This document shows positions 1 through 5,799 of a stretch of DNA of 5,960 bases, in pieces. The translations under genes were made by a program, and so were the position numbers. Position 1 is the first letter of the stretch; every line of letters starts with the position of its first letter. This DNA is from Vicinamibacteria bacterium (GTDB lineage: Bacteria; Acidobacteriota; Vicinamibacteria; Fen-336; JAGNNV01): positions 1 through 5,960 of the forward strand of contig JAENWE010000453.1 in assembly GCA_016650185.1 (NCBI GenBank), written 5' to 3'. The notes under the pieces were generated by a model that was given only the letters and a program-made list of their open reading frames with translations, made no database searches and had not been told where the DNA came from.

Positions 1-1
1 A

Positions 2-140
2 TCAGGCGATTCGGAATCGGGTTCGCCGGGCGATCGCCTTTTTGTTGGCCGTGCCCAGGGGGGCCAGAGACGGACCCGGCCCCCCTACAACCCCCCGCGG
101 CGATCACCCGGCGAGGCTTCGTGCCGCCCGAATCGCCTGA
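2..140. repeat. Nested palindromic element, complete copy
   Basis: Three nested pairs of inverted arms are visible. The outer arms TCAGGCGATTCGG (2-14) and CCGAATCGCCTGA (128-140) match 13 of 13. The inner arms TCGCCGGGCGATCGCC (23-38) and 99-114 match 15 of 16. The apical arms GGGGGGCC (58-65) and GGCCCCCC (78-85) match 8 of 8 around a 12-base loop. As single-stranded DNA or RNA it would fold into one long branched-free hairpin. The size and terminal inverted arms resemble a miniature inverted-repeat element or a REP/BIME-like structure. No transposase is present in the window, and I do not recognise the family. Confidence 0.8.
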
Positions 141-144
141 GTGA

Positions 145-240
145 ATCAGGCGATTCGGAATCGGGTTCGCCGGGCGATCGTCTTTTTGTTGGCCGTGTTC
201 AGGGGGGCCAGAGACGGACCCGGCCCCCCCTACAAGCCCC
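145..240. repeat. Second, incomplete copy of the palindromic element
   Basis: Bases 145-229 repeat bases 1-85 with only three substitutions (at 181, 198 and 199). One extra C follows in the C-run, then the shared TACAA, after which the copies diverge. This copy therefore keeps its left arm and apical hairpin (202-209 with 222-230) but has lost the right-hand inner and outer arms. Its left arm (146-158) also pairs with the right arm of the first copy (128-140), giving a perfect 13-bp hairpin with the 5-base loop GTGAA at the junction between the two units. Confidence 0.85.
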
Positions 241-305
241 GCGCCCGGTTGATCGGGTCAGGCAGATGAACGACGCCTTTGCTGGCGCGGAGACCTTTGG
301 GCTAT

Positions 306-324
306 TGACGGCCTTCGGCCGTCA
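306..324. repeat. Short perfect hairpin
   Basis: TGACGGCC (306-313) and GGCCGTCA (317-324) form a perfect 8-bp stem with a TTC loop. Only a weak T-rich stretch follows, so a terminator role is possible but not supported. It sits between the two repeat families in a region with no gene. Confidence 0.5.
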
Positions 325-345
325 CGTTTGGCAGAAACCCCCAAC

Positions 346-450
346 CGTCATCGCGAAGGACCCGTCGTGTTTTCGTGGACTGAAGCGATCTCGCCGTCCT
401 GCCGAGACTGCTTCGTCCCATGTATTCCGAAGGGGTCCTCGCAGTGATGA
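346..450. repeat. Palindromic repeat, CGTCATTGCGAG/GAAGCAATCTCG type, copy 1
   Basis: The inner stem is GAAGCGATCTCG (382-393) with CGAGACTGCTTC (403-414) around a 9-base loop. The outer arms 348-363 and 433-450 (both containing a GGACCC/GGGTCC core) are imperfect inverted repeats. The core resembles a palindromic repeat family scattered through many bacterial genomes, with consensus near CGTCATTGCGAG and GAAGCAATCTCG; that resemblance is from memory. Open reading frames crossing it on either strand are Arg/Ser-rich and are products of the repeat, not genes. Confidence 0.75.
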
Positions 451-622
451 GAAAGGTCTGGAATGGGCCGTTTTCGAACGGGTTTCACGCGCGGCTCCGT
501 CGTTCTGCGAGGCCTGAAGCGATCTTGCCCTGGGCTGCGAGATTGCTTCACTCCTCGGAGATACGACGGAGTCGTTCGCAATGACGGAAAGGCCTGAAAC
601 CGGGCGTATTCGAACGGGTCTC
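451..622. repeat. Direct-repeat tails following the two palindromes
   Basis: The 36 bases at 451-486 and at 587-622 align without gaps, with 29 identical positions and a shared TTCGAACGGGT core, at an offset of 136 bases. Each tail directly follows one palindrome. Palindrome plus tail has therefore been duplicated as a unit of roughly 140 bases, rather than two palindromes having inserted independently. Confidence 0.75.
497..587. repeat. Palindromic repeat of the same type, copy 2
   Basis: The inner stem is GAAGCGATCTTG (516-527) with CGAGATTGCTTC (538-549), 12 pairs including two G-T wobbles, with a 10-base loop. The outer arms begin CCGTCGTTCTGCGAGG (497-512) and end TCGTTCGCAATGACGG (572-587), imperfectly complementary to each other. 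This copy is closer than copy 1 to the common CGTCATTGCGA consensus. Confidence 0.78.
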
Positions 623-964
623 TTGGGAGCGGAGGCCTCGCCGAACGGAGTGGGCCGCGAGCCTCCTCTGAGGCGTGGCGATGCGGTCAGCATCGATCCG
701 TCCCTTGAGAGCGGTTTGCGGCCAACGGGTGTGAGGCAAGATCGGGCCCCTCGGCCCCAGCGCCATAGCCGTCGGGCGGTGGTAATGAAACTCAGGTGGG
801 GCCGCATCGCCGCCGCACGCTTCGGGCATCGGGTTCCCGGTCCCCGATGCGGTTGCATCACCGAAACGGCGCGTTTGCACCATTCCACGGTTGCCGCCCA
901 GCGTCCAAACTCCCGTTGACGATGATGATTCGCGGATGCCTTCCCGGCCCCGCGAGGGAGTTCC
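623..964. other. Region without a recognisable gene
   Basis: Reading frames are open on both strands here, but their translations are Arg-, Pro- and Gly-rich, have no domain I recognise, and run into the repeats on the left. The only structure seen is an inverted repeat near 802-852. The last 11 bases include GAGGGAG (954-960), a ribosome-binding-like site that probably served the decayed gene starting at 965. Confidence 0.5.
802..852. repeat. Hairpin with two alternative pairings
   Basis: GCATCGGG (826-833) pairs perfectly with CCCGATGC (843-850) around a 9-base loop. The same right arm, read as CGATGCGG (845-852), can instead pair with CCGCATCG (802-809). The two folds exclude each other. 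The structure lies about 115 bases upstream of the broken gene at 965. There is no T-run for a terminator, and it may simply be a decayed repeat. Confidence 0.45.
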
Positions 965-1661
965 ATGAAATTCTCTTCGCCGGACTTCTCCTGATCCCTG
1001 GGCTGATCCACTTGATGGGATTCGCCAAGGCCTCCGGATACTGAACTCTCGCAACTGACCCAGCCCATCTCCAGGTCGTTCGGGTTCGTGTGGCTGGCCG
1101 CGGCCGCTTCGTTCCTGGCGAGCCTCGTAGCTCTATTCGTCCGGCCACGCGGATGGTGGCTGATCGGCGCTACTGGCATCCTCCGCTCCCAGGCGGTGAT
1201 CATCCCGTCCTGGACCGATGCGAAGCTCGGGACGCTCGCCAACGCCCTCGTTCTGGCCGGTGTGAGCGGAAACTCTCACTCTGTTCAACGACATGTGCGT
1301 CTTCGCCCCGGCCACGCTGGTCGATCCCAGGATCGAATGGCGTGTTGGCCGGGCCGCACCGGGTCTCCGGCAGGTTACCCACGCCGGCATCGGCGTTGAG
1401 GCCGTCCTCACCTTCAATGACGCGGGCGAACTCGTCGACTTCGTGTCGGACGATCGTCTCGTGGGGTCCCTGGAAAGTCGTTCACACCGATGCGCTGGCC
1501 GACTCCGCTTCGCGACTACCGGACCTTCGGTCCGCAGCACGGTGAGCGCGCGAGGCGAGGGGCGATCGCATCCGGCCGGCGGGGAACCGTACGACTACAT
1601 CCAGTTCTCCCTCGTGGACATCCAGTACAACGTCCCGGCCCCCTCACCGCGCCGCCCCTGA
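965..1661 (+). pseudogene. Decayed DUF6544-like membrane protein gene
   Basis: Fragments in alternating frames join into one recognisable protein. ATG AAA at 965 is followed by a shift to LFAGLLLIPGLIHLMGFAKA (about 970-1041). A shift and stop at 1042 lead into ELSQLTQPISR, then a membrane segment, WWLIGATG and SWTDAKLGTLAN (1043 to about 1264). Next come LTLFNDMCVFAPATLVDPRI and LTFNDAGELVDFVSDDR (about 1266-1465), PMRWPTPLRDYRTFG (about 1466-1560), and finally YDYIQFSLVDIQYNV up to the stop at 1659-1661. From memory of the family, the N-terminal helices, the LFNDMC segment and the YNV ending are typical of DUF6544 proteins. Between 1264 and 1266 the central part of the protein is missing, roughly a hundred or more residues. 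With at least four frameshifts and a deletion it cannot encode a working product. GAGGGAG just upstream is its likely old ribosome-binding site. The family name is less certain than the fact of decay. Confidence 0.83.
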
Positions 1662-1718
1662 AGTCTATGCCGCAGGCGGTCGGATGCTAATGTTCCTTGG
1701 AGATCGACCCAGTGCTTC

Positions 1719-1730
1719 AAGGAATTCCTT
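1719..1730 (+). promoter_or_regulatory. Ribosome-binding site inside a 12-base palindrome
   Basis: AAGGA (1719-1723) lies nine bases before the ATG at 1733 and supports that start over the in-frame TTG at 1697. The site is the left half of the perfect palindrome AAGGAATTCCTT (1719-1730), so the complementary half (CCTT) directly follows it. Confidence 0.65.
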
Positions 1731-1732
1731 CC

Positions 1733-2596
1733 ATGTTCGGCAGACGGATGGCTCACCACCTGCGCCTCCAGGCCCCCGCCCTTGCCGCAATCCTGGGCCT
1801 GGTTCTGGCATGCTCCTCGGAAACCATCCAGGCTCAGCCCCAGATGCCCCCTTCATCCAAGACGCCGCGTTTCAGCTTCAAGGTCGTGAAGGCGTATCCG
1901 CACGATCCCACCGCCTTCACTCAGGGCCTCGTCTTCGCGGATGGAATCTTCTACGAAAGCACGGGCCTGAACGGCCAATCGACGCTGCGGAAGGTGACCC
2001 CGGAGACCGGAGCGGTGATCCAGCAGGTAGCCGTCGAGCCTCAGTACTTCGCCGAGGGACTGGCGCTCGTCGGCGACGAGCTGGTGCAACTCACCTGGCA
2101 GCACCAGTTGGGATTCGTCTACGACAAGGCCACGCTCAAGCTTCTGCGGACCTTCGACTATCCGACGGAGGGATGGGGAATGGCGTTTGACGGCAAGACT
2201 CTGGTGATGAGCGATGGTTCGTCGCGGCTGTTCTTCCTGGATCCGAAGACCCGGAGGCCGTTGCGAAGCCTCCAGGCGCGCGACGGCGCCCGCCCGATCG
2301 AACACCTCAACGAACTGGAGTTCGTCAAGGGCGAGTTGTGGGCCAATGTCTGGCAGACCGATCAGATCGTCAAGATCGATCCCGCGACCGGTCGAGTGAC
2401 CGGATGGATCGACCTGAGCGGCCTGCTGCGACGCGAGGCGCGAGGGCCCGAGGGCGATGTGCTGAACGGCATCGCCTGGGACAAAGCCCAGGACCGGATC
2501 TTCGTGACCGGCAAGAAGTGGCCCTGGCTGTTCCAGATCGAACTCGTCCCCGTGTCCTCAGTGAACGGCCGGGCGGTTCGCCCAGGCCCGTGGTAG
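1733..2596 (+). CDS. Glutaminyl-peptide cyclotransferase, plant type, exported
   Basis: The 287-residue product belongs to the glutamine cyclotransferase family first known from papaya, a five-bladed beta-propeller. These enzymes cyclise N-terminal glutamine of peptides to pyroglutamate and release ammonia. Family motifs appear in order: FTQGL (62-66) and YESTG (74-78), which carry the conserved Gln and Glu of the active-site region; GWGM (147-150); LNELEF (192-197); ANVWQTD (204-210); LNGIAWD (244-250); and FVTGKKWP (257-264). The N-terminus is basic (GRR), followed by a hydrophobic stretch (about 14-26) ending VLAC at Cys27. This is a plausible but imperfect lipobox, so the protein is probably exported as a periplasmic or cell-surface lipoprotein; otherwise it has an ordinary signal peptide cut near AQA. 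The ATG at 1733 is chosen for its Shine-Dalgarno site. The next gene starts 39 bases after the stop, in the same frame. The function has no obvious tie to its neighbours and may be independent of them. Confidence 0.93.
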   Translation: MFGRRMAHHLRLQAPALAAILGLVLACSSETIQAQPQMPPSSKTPRFSFKVVKAYPHDPTAFTQGLVFADGIFYESTGLNGQSTLRKVTPETGAVIQQVAVEPQYFAEGLALVGDELVQLTWQHQLGFVYDKATLKLLRTFDYPTEGWGMAFDGKTLVMSDGSSRLFFLDPKTRRPLRSLQARDGARPIEHLNELEFVKGELWANVWQTDQIVKIDPATGRVTGWIDLSGLLRREARGPEGDVLNGIAWDKAQDRIFVTGKKWPWLFQIELVPVSSVNGRAVRPGPW

Positions 2597-2619
2597 CAGC
2601 GCTTTCAAGGCCTCCCGCC

Positions 2620-2625
2620 TAAACT
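2620..2625 (+). promoter_or_regulatory. Possible -10 element of the radical SAM gene
   Basis: TAAACT (4 of 6 matches to TATAAT) ends ten bases before the ATG at 2636. There is no purine-rich ribosome-binding site in the 39-base gap; the bases before the start are pyrimidine-rich. A transcript starting here would have almost no leader. I find no convincing -35 hexamer 16-18 bases upstream, so this is a weak call. Confidence 0.25.
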
Positions 2626-2635
2626 CCTTTCCTAC

Positions 2636-3763
2636 ATGTCCAAAGACCCGACGTTCCGAGTCCTCGTCGATGCCCCCAAAAGGTCCAGCGTGTACGAGGC
2701 GTACCGAGAAGAGTGGGACCGGCGCGAAACTGACCTCGATGCCTCCGACCACCCGGTCCATGCCGACATCGAAACGGTGGCGGTGTGCGACCTGCGCTGC
2801 GGCAGCACCGAGGAGGATCCGAAGGGCTTTTGCCAGATCTGGACCCATGAGCATATCCGCATGCAAGGGATGGAGGACTTTTCGTATCAGCGGGGTTACA
2901 TGGATCCGGTGCTCTATGGCCGCCTGATCCAGCAGTGCGCCGACATCGGCGTGTCGTCGATCAAATTCAACTACCGCGGCGAGCCGTCGCTCCATCCGCG
3001 CATCGTGTCCTTCATCCGGGAAGCCAAGGCCCTCGGTTTTCCGGATCTGATGATGAACACCAATGGCAACGGGGGCGCGCGCAAGAACAAGAAGCTCTTC
3101 CGCCAGATCGTCGAGGCGGGAATCACCGACTTGATGTATTCCGTTGACGCCTGCGATGAGGTGACGTATCACCGCCAGCGGGTGGGCGGGCAGTGGGACA
3201 TTCTCTTGAATTCCGTGCGCGAATCCGTCAACGCCCGCAACGAGGGCAAGGGGGCCAAAGATCTCAAGATCCGCGCCTCGGTGGTGAGGACGAAGATCAA
3301 CGCGGACGATCTGGACTCCGGCCGCATGGAAGAGTTCTGGCGCAAGGAAATGGGCGTCGACTGGATGTCGATCTCCGAGTGTTACCTGCCCGCGGGGGCG
3401 CAGCACTCGTGGCAAGCCGCGCACTGGACCGACCTCACCGCGGCCGAGTTTCAGTGTTCCGACCCCTTCCGTCGCATGGTGGTGACCTGGGACGGCCGGC
3501 ACACCATGCCGTGTTGCCAGGGCTTCACCCTGGAGATCGACGGCGGTCCGGTGGTTTCGGGGGCGGACGCACCGATGACCACCGTGCAGAAGGCGTGGCT
3601 CTCGCCGAACTTCGACCGTCTGCGCAAGGCACATCGCGACCGCACCTGGGACAACAAGGCGAGCGGCGAACCGATTTGCCAGTCGTGCGCCGTGACCAAG
3701 AAACCTACCCCTATTCAGGTCCCGAAGGATGGCCGTGTTCACCTGCGGGTTCTCTCAAGCTAG
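2636..3763 (+). CDS. Radical SAM/SPASM-like protein with an extended cluster motif
   Basis: The 375-residue product reads as a radical SAM enzyme, which uses a 4Fe-4S cluster to cleave S-adenosylmethionine and start radical chemistry. Cys51, Cys55 and Cys66 give CX3CX10C, in place of the usual CX3CX2C. The aromatic residue that normally precedes the third Cys is kept (GFC, 64-66), so it looks like the standard motif with about eight residues inserted (GSTEEDPK). Support for the family comes from the SAM-binding GEP motif in NYRGEPSLHP (112-121), the strand MMNTNGNG (139-146) and YSVDACD (168-174). The C-terminus has a SPASM/twitch-like pattern: Cys274 in FQCSDPFRR, TWDGRHTMPCC (Cys293, Cys294) and CQSC (348-351), which probably holds an auxiliary cluster. 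No signal peptide or membrane segment is seen, so it is likely cytoplasmic. The ATG at 2636 is the only start codon between the upstream stop and the first conserved residues. The substrate is unknown. folE follows 66 bases downstream. Confidence 0.92.
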   Translation: MSKDPTFRVLVDAPKRSSVYEAYREEWDRRETDLDASDHPVHADIETVAVCDLRCGSTEEDPKGFCQIWTHEHIRMQGMEDFSYQRGYMDPVLYGRLIQQCADIGVSSIKFNYRGEPSLHPRIVSFIREAKALGFPDLMMNTNGNGGARKNKKLFRQIVEAGITDLMYSVDACDEVTYHRQRVGGQWDILLNSVRESVNARNEGKGAKDLKIRASVVRTKINADDLDSGRMEEFWRKEMGVDWMSISECYLPAGAQHSWQAAHWTDLTAAEFQCSDPFRRMVVTWDGRHTMPCCQGFTLEIDGGPVVSGADAPMTTVQKAWLSPNFDRLRKAHRDRTWDNKASGEPICQSCAVTKKPTPIQVPKDGRVHLRVLSS

Positions 3764-3814
3764 CTAAGCCTGGACGGCACTCCCTCCCGTCGTCTATGCC
3801 GGCTTTCTGACCGC

Positions 3815-3819
3815 AGGAG
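3815..3819 (+). promoter_or_regulatory. Ribosome-binding site of folE
   Basis: AGGAG lies ten bases upstream of the ATG at 3830. It is the best-matching ribosome-binding site in the right half of the window, in contrast to the genes at 2636 and 4561, which lack one. Confidence 0.7.
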
Positions 3820-3829
3820 CGCTGCCTCA

Positions 3830-4396
3830 ATGCCATCGACCATCGCTGACCACATTCGTGAAGTTCTGCTCGGGATTGGCGAGGATCCGATGCGCGAGGG
3901 TCTCCTAAAGACGCCGTTCCGGGTCGAAAAGGCCTTGGCGGACATGACCGCGGGCTACACCCAGGATCCGATCAAGATCCTCAATGACGCAATGTTCACG
4001 GTAGACACGGACGAGATGGTCATCGTCAAGGACATCGAGCTCTACAGCCTCTGCGAGCACCACATGCTGCCGTTCTTCGGGAAGGCGCACGTGGCCTACT
4101 TACCCGAGGGTCGGATCGTAGGGCTTTCGAAATTGCCGCGACTGGTGGACATGTTTTCGAGAAGGCTCCAGGTCCAGGAACGGCTCACCAACCAGATCGC
4201 GGCTACGATTCAGGAAGTCATCAAACCCCGCGGCGTGGGTGTGGTCATCGAGGCGCGCCACTTCTGCATGATGATGCGGGGAGTGGGGAAGCAGAACTCG
4301 GTGGCGATCAGTTCCTGCATGTTGGGCGAATTCCGATCGAACCGCGCCACCCGCGACGAGTTCCTGTCCCTGGTGCGAAGCCGGACGAACCTCTAA
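3830..4396 (+). CDS. folE: GTP cyclohydrolase I (FolE)
   Basis: The 188-residue product is a type IA GTP cyclohydrolase, which converts GTP to 7,8-dihydroneopterin triphosphate and formate. That product feeds folate, biopterin-like and, in many bacteria, 7-deazaguanine pathways. The Zn-binding and catalytic residues are all present: SLCEHHMLPF gives Cys75, His77 and His78, and ARHFCMMMRG gives His144 and Cys146. Further family signatures are DPMREGLLKTP (19-29), KAHVAYLP (85-92), GLSKLPRLV (98-106) and a C-terminal FRSNRATRDEFL segment. The length is typical of short bacterial FolE proteins, and nothing suggests inactivation. It would act in the cytoplasm as a homodecamer, as known for the family. 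It lies 66 bases after the radical SAM gene and could be co-transcribed. A hairpin follows 34 bases after the stop. Whether it serves housekeeping folate synthesis or a dedicated local pathway cannot be read from sequence. Confidence 0.97.
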   Translation: MPSTIADHIREVLLGIGEDPMREGLLKTPFRVEKALADMTAGYTQDPIKILNDAMFTVDTDEMVIVKDIELYSLCEHHMLPFFGKAHVAYLPEGRIVGLSKLPRLVDMFSRRLQVQERLTNQIAATIQEVIKPRGVGVVIEARHFCMMMRGVGKQNSVAISSCMLGEFRSNRATRDEFLSLVRSRTNL

Positions 4397-4430
4397 CCAG
4401 AGGCTAAGCGAAACGCCCACCCGGCTCACA

Positions 4431-4454
4431 CCCTGATCGGCTGCGGCCTCAGGG
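4431..4454 (+). terminator. Hairpin downstream of folE, possible transcript end
   Basis: CCCTGA (4431-4436) pairs with TCAGGG (4449-4454), and GGC (4439-4441) pairs with GCC (4446-4448) inside it, leaving a two-base bulge and a four-base loop. It begins 34 bases after the folE stop. No T-run follows, so it does not meet the standard for an intrinsic terminator. It could stabilise the 3' end of the message. Confidence 0.35.
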
Positions 4455-4524
4455 GTCCGTCTTGGGCTCCAGGTGCTCCTGCCCATCTGCTGGCCTCGCC
4501 AAAAGCAGGGATTCAAATGCATTA

Positions 4525-4554
4525 TTGACCCTCCCGGGGCGCCGATCCTATGTT
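4525..4554 (+). promoter_or_regulatory. Sigma-70-like promoter placing the transcript start at the ATG
   Basis: TTGACC (4525-4530) matches five of six bases of the -35 consensus. TATGTT (4549-4554) matches four of six of the -10, with an 18-base spacer. Transcription would start about seven bases beyond the -10, near 4561, which is the A of the ATG. No ribosome-binding site is visible before the ATG, so the gene is likely expressed as a leaderless message. Confidence 0.5.
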
Positions 4555-4560
4555 GGGCCG

Positions 4561-5799
4561 ATGAAGACGGTGGAGACCGATCTCCTCATTGTGGGCGGCG
4601 GAGTTGCCGGGTCGGCCTTGGCCTGCGCCCTCCGTGACAGCGGCTACTGGGTCGTTCTGGTGGAACAGCGCACGGGCCGGCTTGATACGGCCAGAGGGGA
4701 CCACTTGCAGCCCTGCACCGTGGACGCCCTCGCGCGTTGGGGGGTCTTGCCGCGATTCTACGAGCGCGGAGCGGGCCGGCGGCTCGGCCATGAGTTTCGT
4801 TCACAGACCGGCGAGTCGCTGCTCAGGGCGGACTATTCTGAGTTGCCCATCCCCCATCCGTACTTTCTTGTTTATGACCACGACCTGATTTCAGAGACGT
4901 TCCTGGATCTTGCCTCCGAAGGCTCGAACTTCGACCTCTTCCGGCCCGCCGTGGCTCGCGACTTCAAGGTGGTGGAAGGCCGGATCCGCTCGCTCAAGAT
5001 CCGCGCGGACGGCGAGGATGTGCTGATCAAGCCCCATATCGTCGTCGGCGCCGACGGTTCCAATTCCATTGTGCGCTCCGCTCTCGATTTTGCGACCTTC
5101 GAGCATGCCTATCACCACCCCGTGGTTGTCCTCCTCAGTCCTCGCCCCACCCGTCTAGTACCGGATAACTACTTCTTCCGGTACTCGGGCCCCGACGGGG
5201 TCCTCGGCATCCATCAGAGAATGGACGGCCAGATCAAGATCACCTTGCCGATCGGCGCGGAGGGCATCCCCTGGTGGAAGAAATCCAGCAAGGAGGATCG
5301 CGCTTGTGCCCTGGGCCGGCGCGCCGACATCCTGAAGGGCTGCGATTCGACGGTCGCGGGGTTTTATGCCGCTCGGATGATCCGCGCCGTCGACAACGTC
5401 AGCGGGAACGTGGTTCTCGTGGGCGATGCGGCCCACTCGATTCATCCGGCCCGCGGCCAAGGCCTGAACATGGGCATTGCCAACCTGCAGCAACTCATCG
5501 ATTGCCTGCCCGACGTGGCCGAGGTCTCAAGGGCGGAGAAGGTGCGACAGGCCCTTCTGCACTATCAGGGACAACTGAGGCCCCTGCTGGACCGGACCAT
5601 CAATCGCCATCATCAAGCGGCCACGGAGATGGACGTGGACATGGGGGCCGGCACGGAGGGCGCCGCCTTGATCTGCAAACACAACCAGAAGATCCGCGAG
5701 ATCAACGCTCGGCCCGAGTTGCGGCGGATGCACCTGCTCGAGGTGACAGGCTATCCCTTTGGGGCGCCCAGCGAGGCTGAGCCCGACTATCTGGCCTAG
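4561..5799 (+). CDS. Class A FAD-dependent monooxygenase
   Basis: The 412-residue product is a single-component flavoprotein of the UbiH / aromatic hydroxylase superfamily (FAD_binding_3). These enzymes use NAD(P)H and oxygen to hydroxylate or epoxidise small, often aromatic or prenylated, compounds. Three signatures are clear: the Rossmann motif VGGGVAGSALA (11-21) with the ribose-binding Glu35; the DG motif VVGADGSNSIVR (161-172); and the GD motif VGDAAHSIHPARGQGLNMG (287-305). RGDHLQP (45-51) corresponds to the conserved substrate-side loop after the first strand. No signal peptide or clear membrane helix is seen, so it is cytoplasmic or peripheral. The ATG at 4561 is preferred because the frame upstream to a TTG at 4462 encodes nothing family-like and the N-terminal Rossmann strand begins right after this ATG. 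It is separated from folE by 164 bases and appears to have its own promoter. The substrate is unknown; possibilities include a quinone precursor, a pigment or a product of the neighbouring enzymes. Confidence 0.93.
   Translation: MKTVETDLLIVGGGVAGSALACALRDSGYWVVLVEQRTGRLDTARGDHLQPCTVDALARWGVLPRFYERGAGRRLGHEFRSQTGESLLRADYSELPIPHPYFLVYDHDLISETFLDLASEGSNFDLFRPAVARDFKVVEGRIRSLKIRADGEDVLIKPHIVVGADGSNSIVRSALDFATFEHAYHHPVVVLLSPRPTRLVPDNYFFRYSGPDGVLGIHQRMDGQIKITLPIGAEGIPWWKKSSKEDRACALGRRADILKGCDSTVAGFYAARMIRAVDNVSGNVVLVGDAAHSIHPARGQGLNMGIANLQQLIDCLPDVAEVSRAEKVRQALLHYQGQLRPLLDRTINRHHQAATEMDVDMGAGTEGAALICKHNQKIREINARPELRRMHLLEVTGYPFGAPSEAEPDYLA

Noticed and set aside
29..43. GGCGATCGCC followed by five Ts as an intrinsic terminator
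   Set aside because: The palindrome has no room for a proper loop, its arm pairs with 99-114 instead, and no gene precedes it in the window.
1..240. CRISPR array
   Set aside because: Only two copies with long units, internal palindromes and no regular spacers.
581..919. 112-residue plus-strand open frame between repeats and pseudogene
   Set aside because: It starts inside a palindrome and has no recognisable domain or ribosome-binding site.
322..1242. 306-residue open frame on the minus strand
   Set aside because: It runs through two palindromic repeats and the decayed gene, and its translation is low-complexity and Arg/Ser-rich.
1697..1732. TTG start giving 12 extra residues to the cyclotransferase
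   Set aside because: No ribosome-binding site; it would put non-signal residues before the basic N-terminus, and the ATG at 1733 has AAGGA at good spacing.
2558..3742. 394-residue open frame on the minus strand across the radical SAM gene
   Set aside because: It is the antisense of a gene with clear motifs in GC-rich DNA; its translation is His/Arg/Ala-rich and matches no family.
2636..4396. Queuosine precursor operon (radical SAM protein as QueE beside folE)
   Set aside because: The protein is much longer than QueE, has a SPASM-like C-terminus and a different Cys spacing, and no queC or queD is present.
4462..4560. TTG start extending the monooxygenase by 33 residues
   Set aside because: The added residues are not family-like and would overlap the promoter-like sequence; the Rossmann strand starts right after the ATG at 4561.
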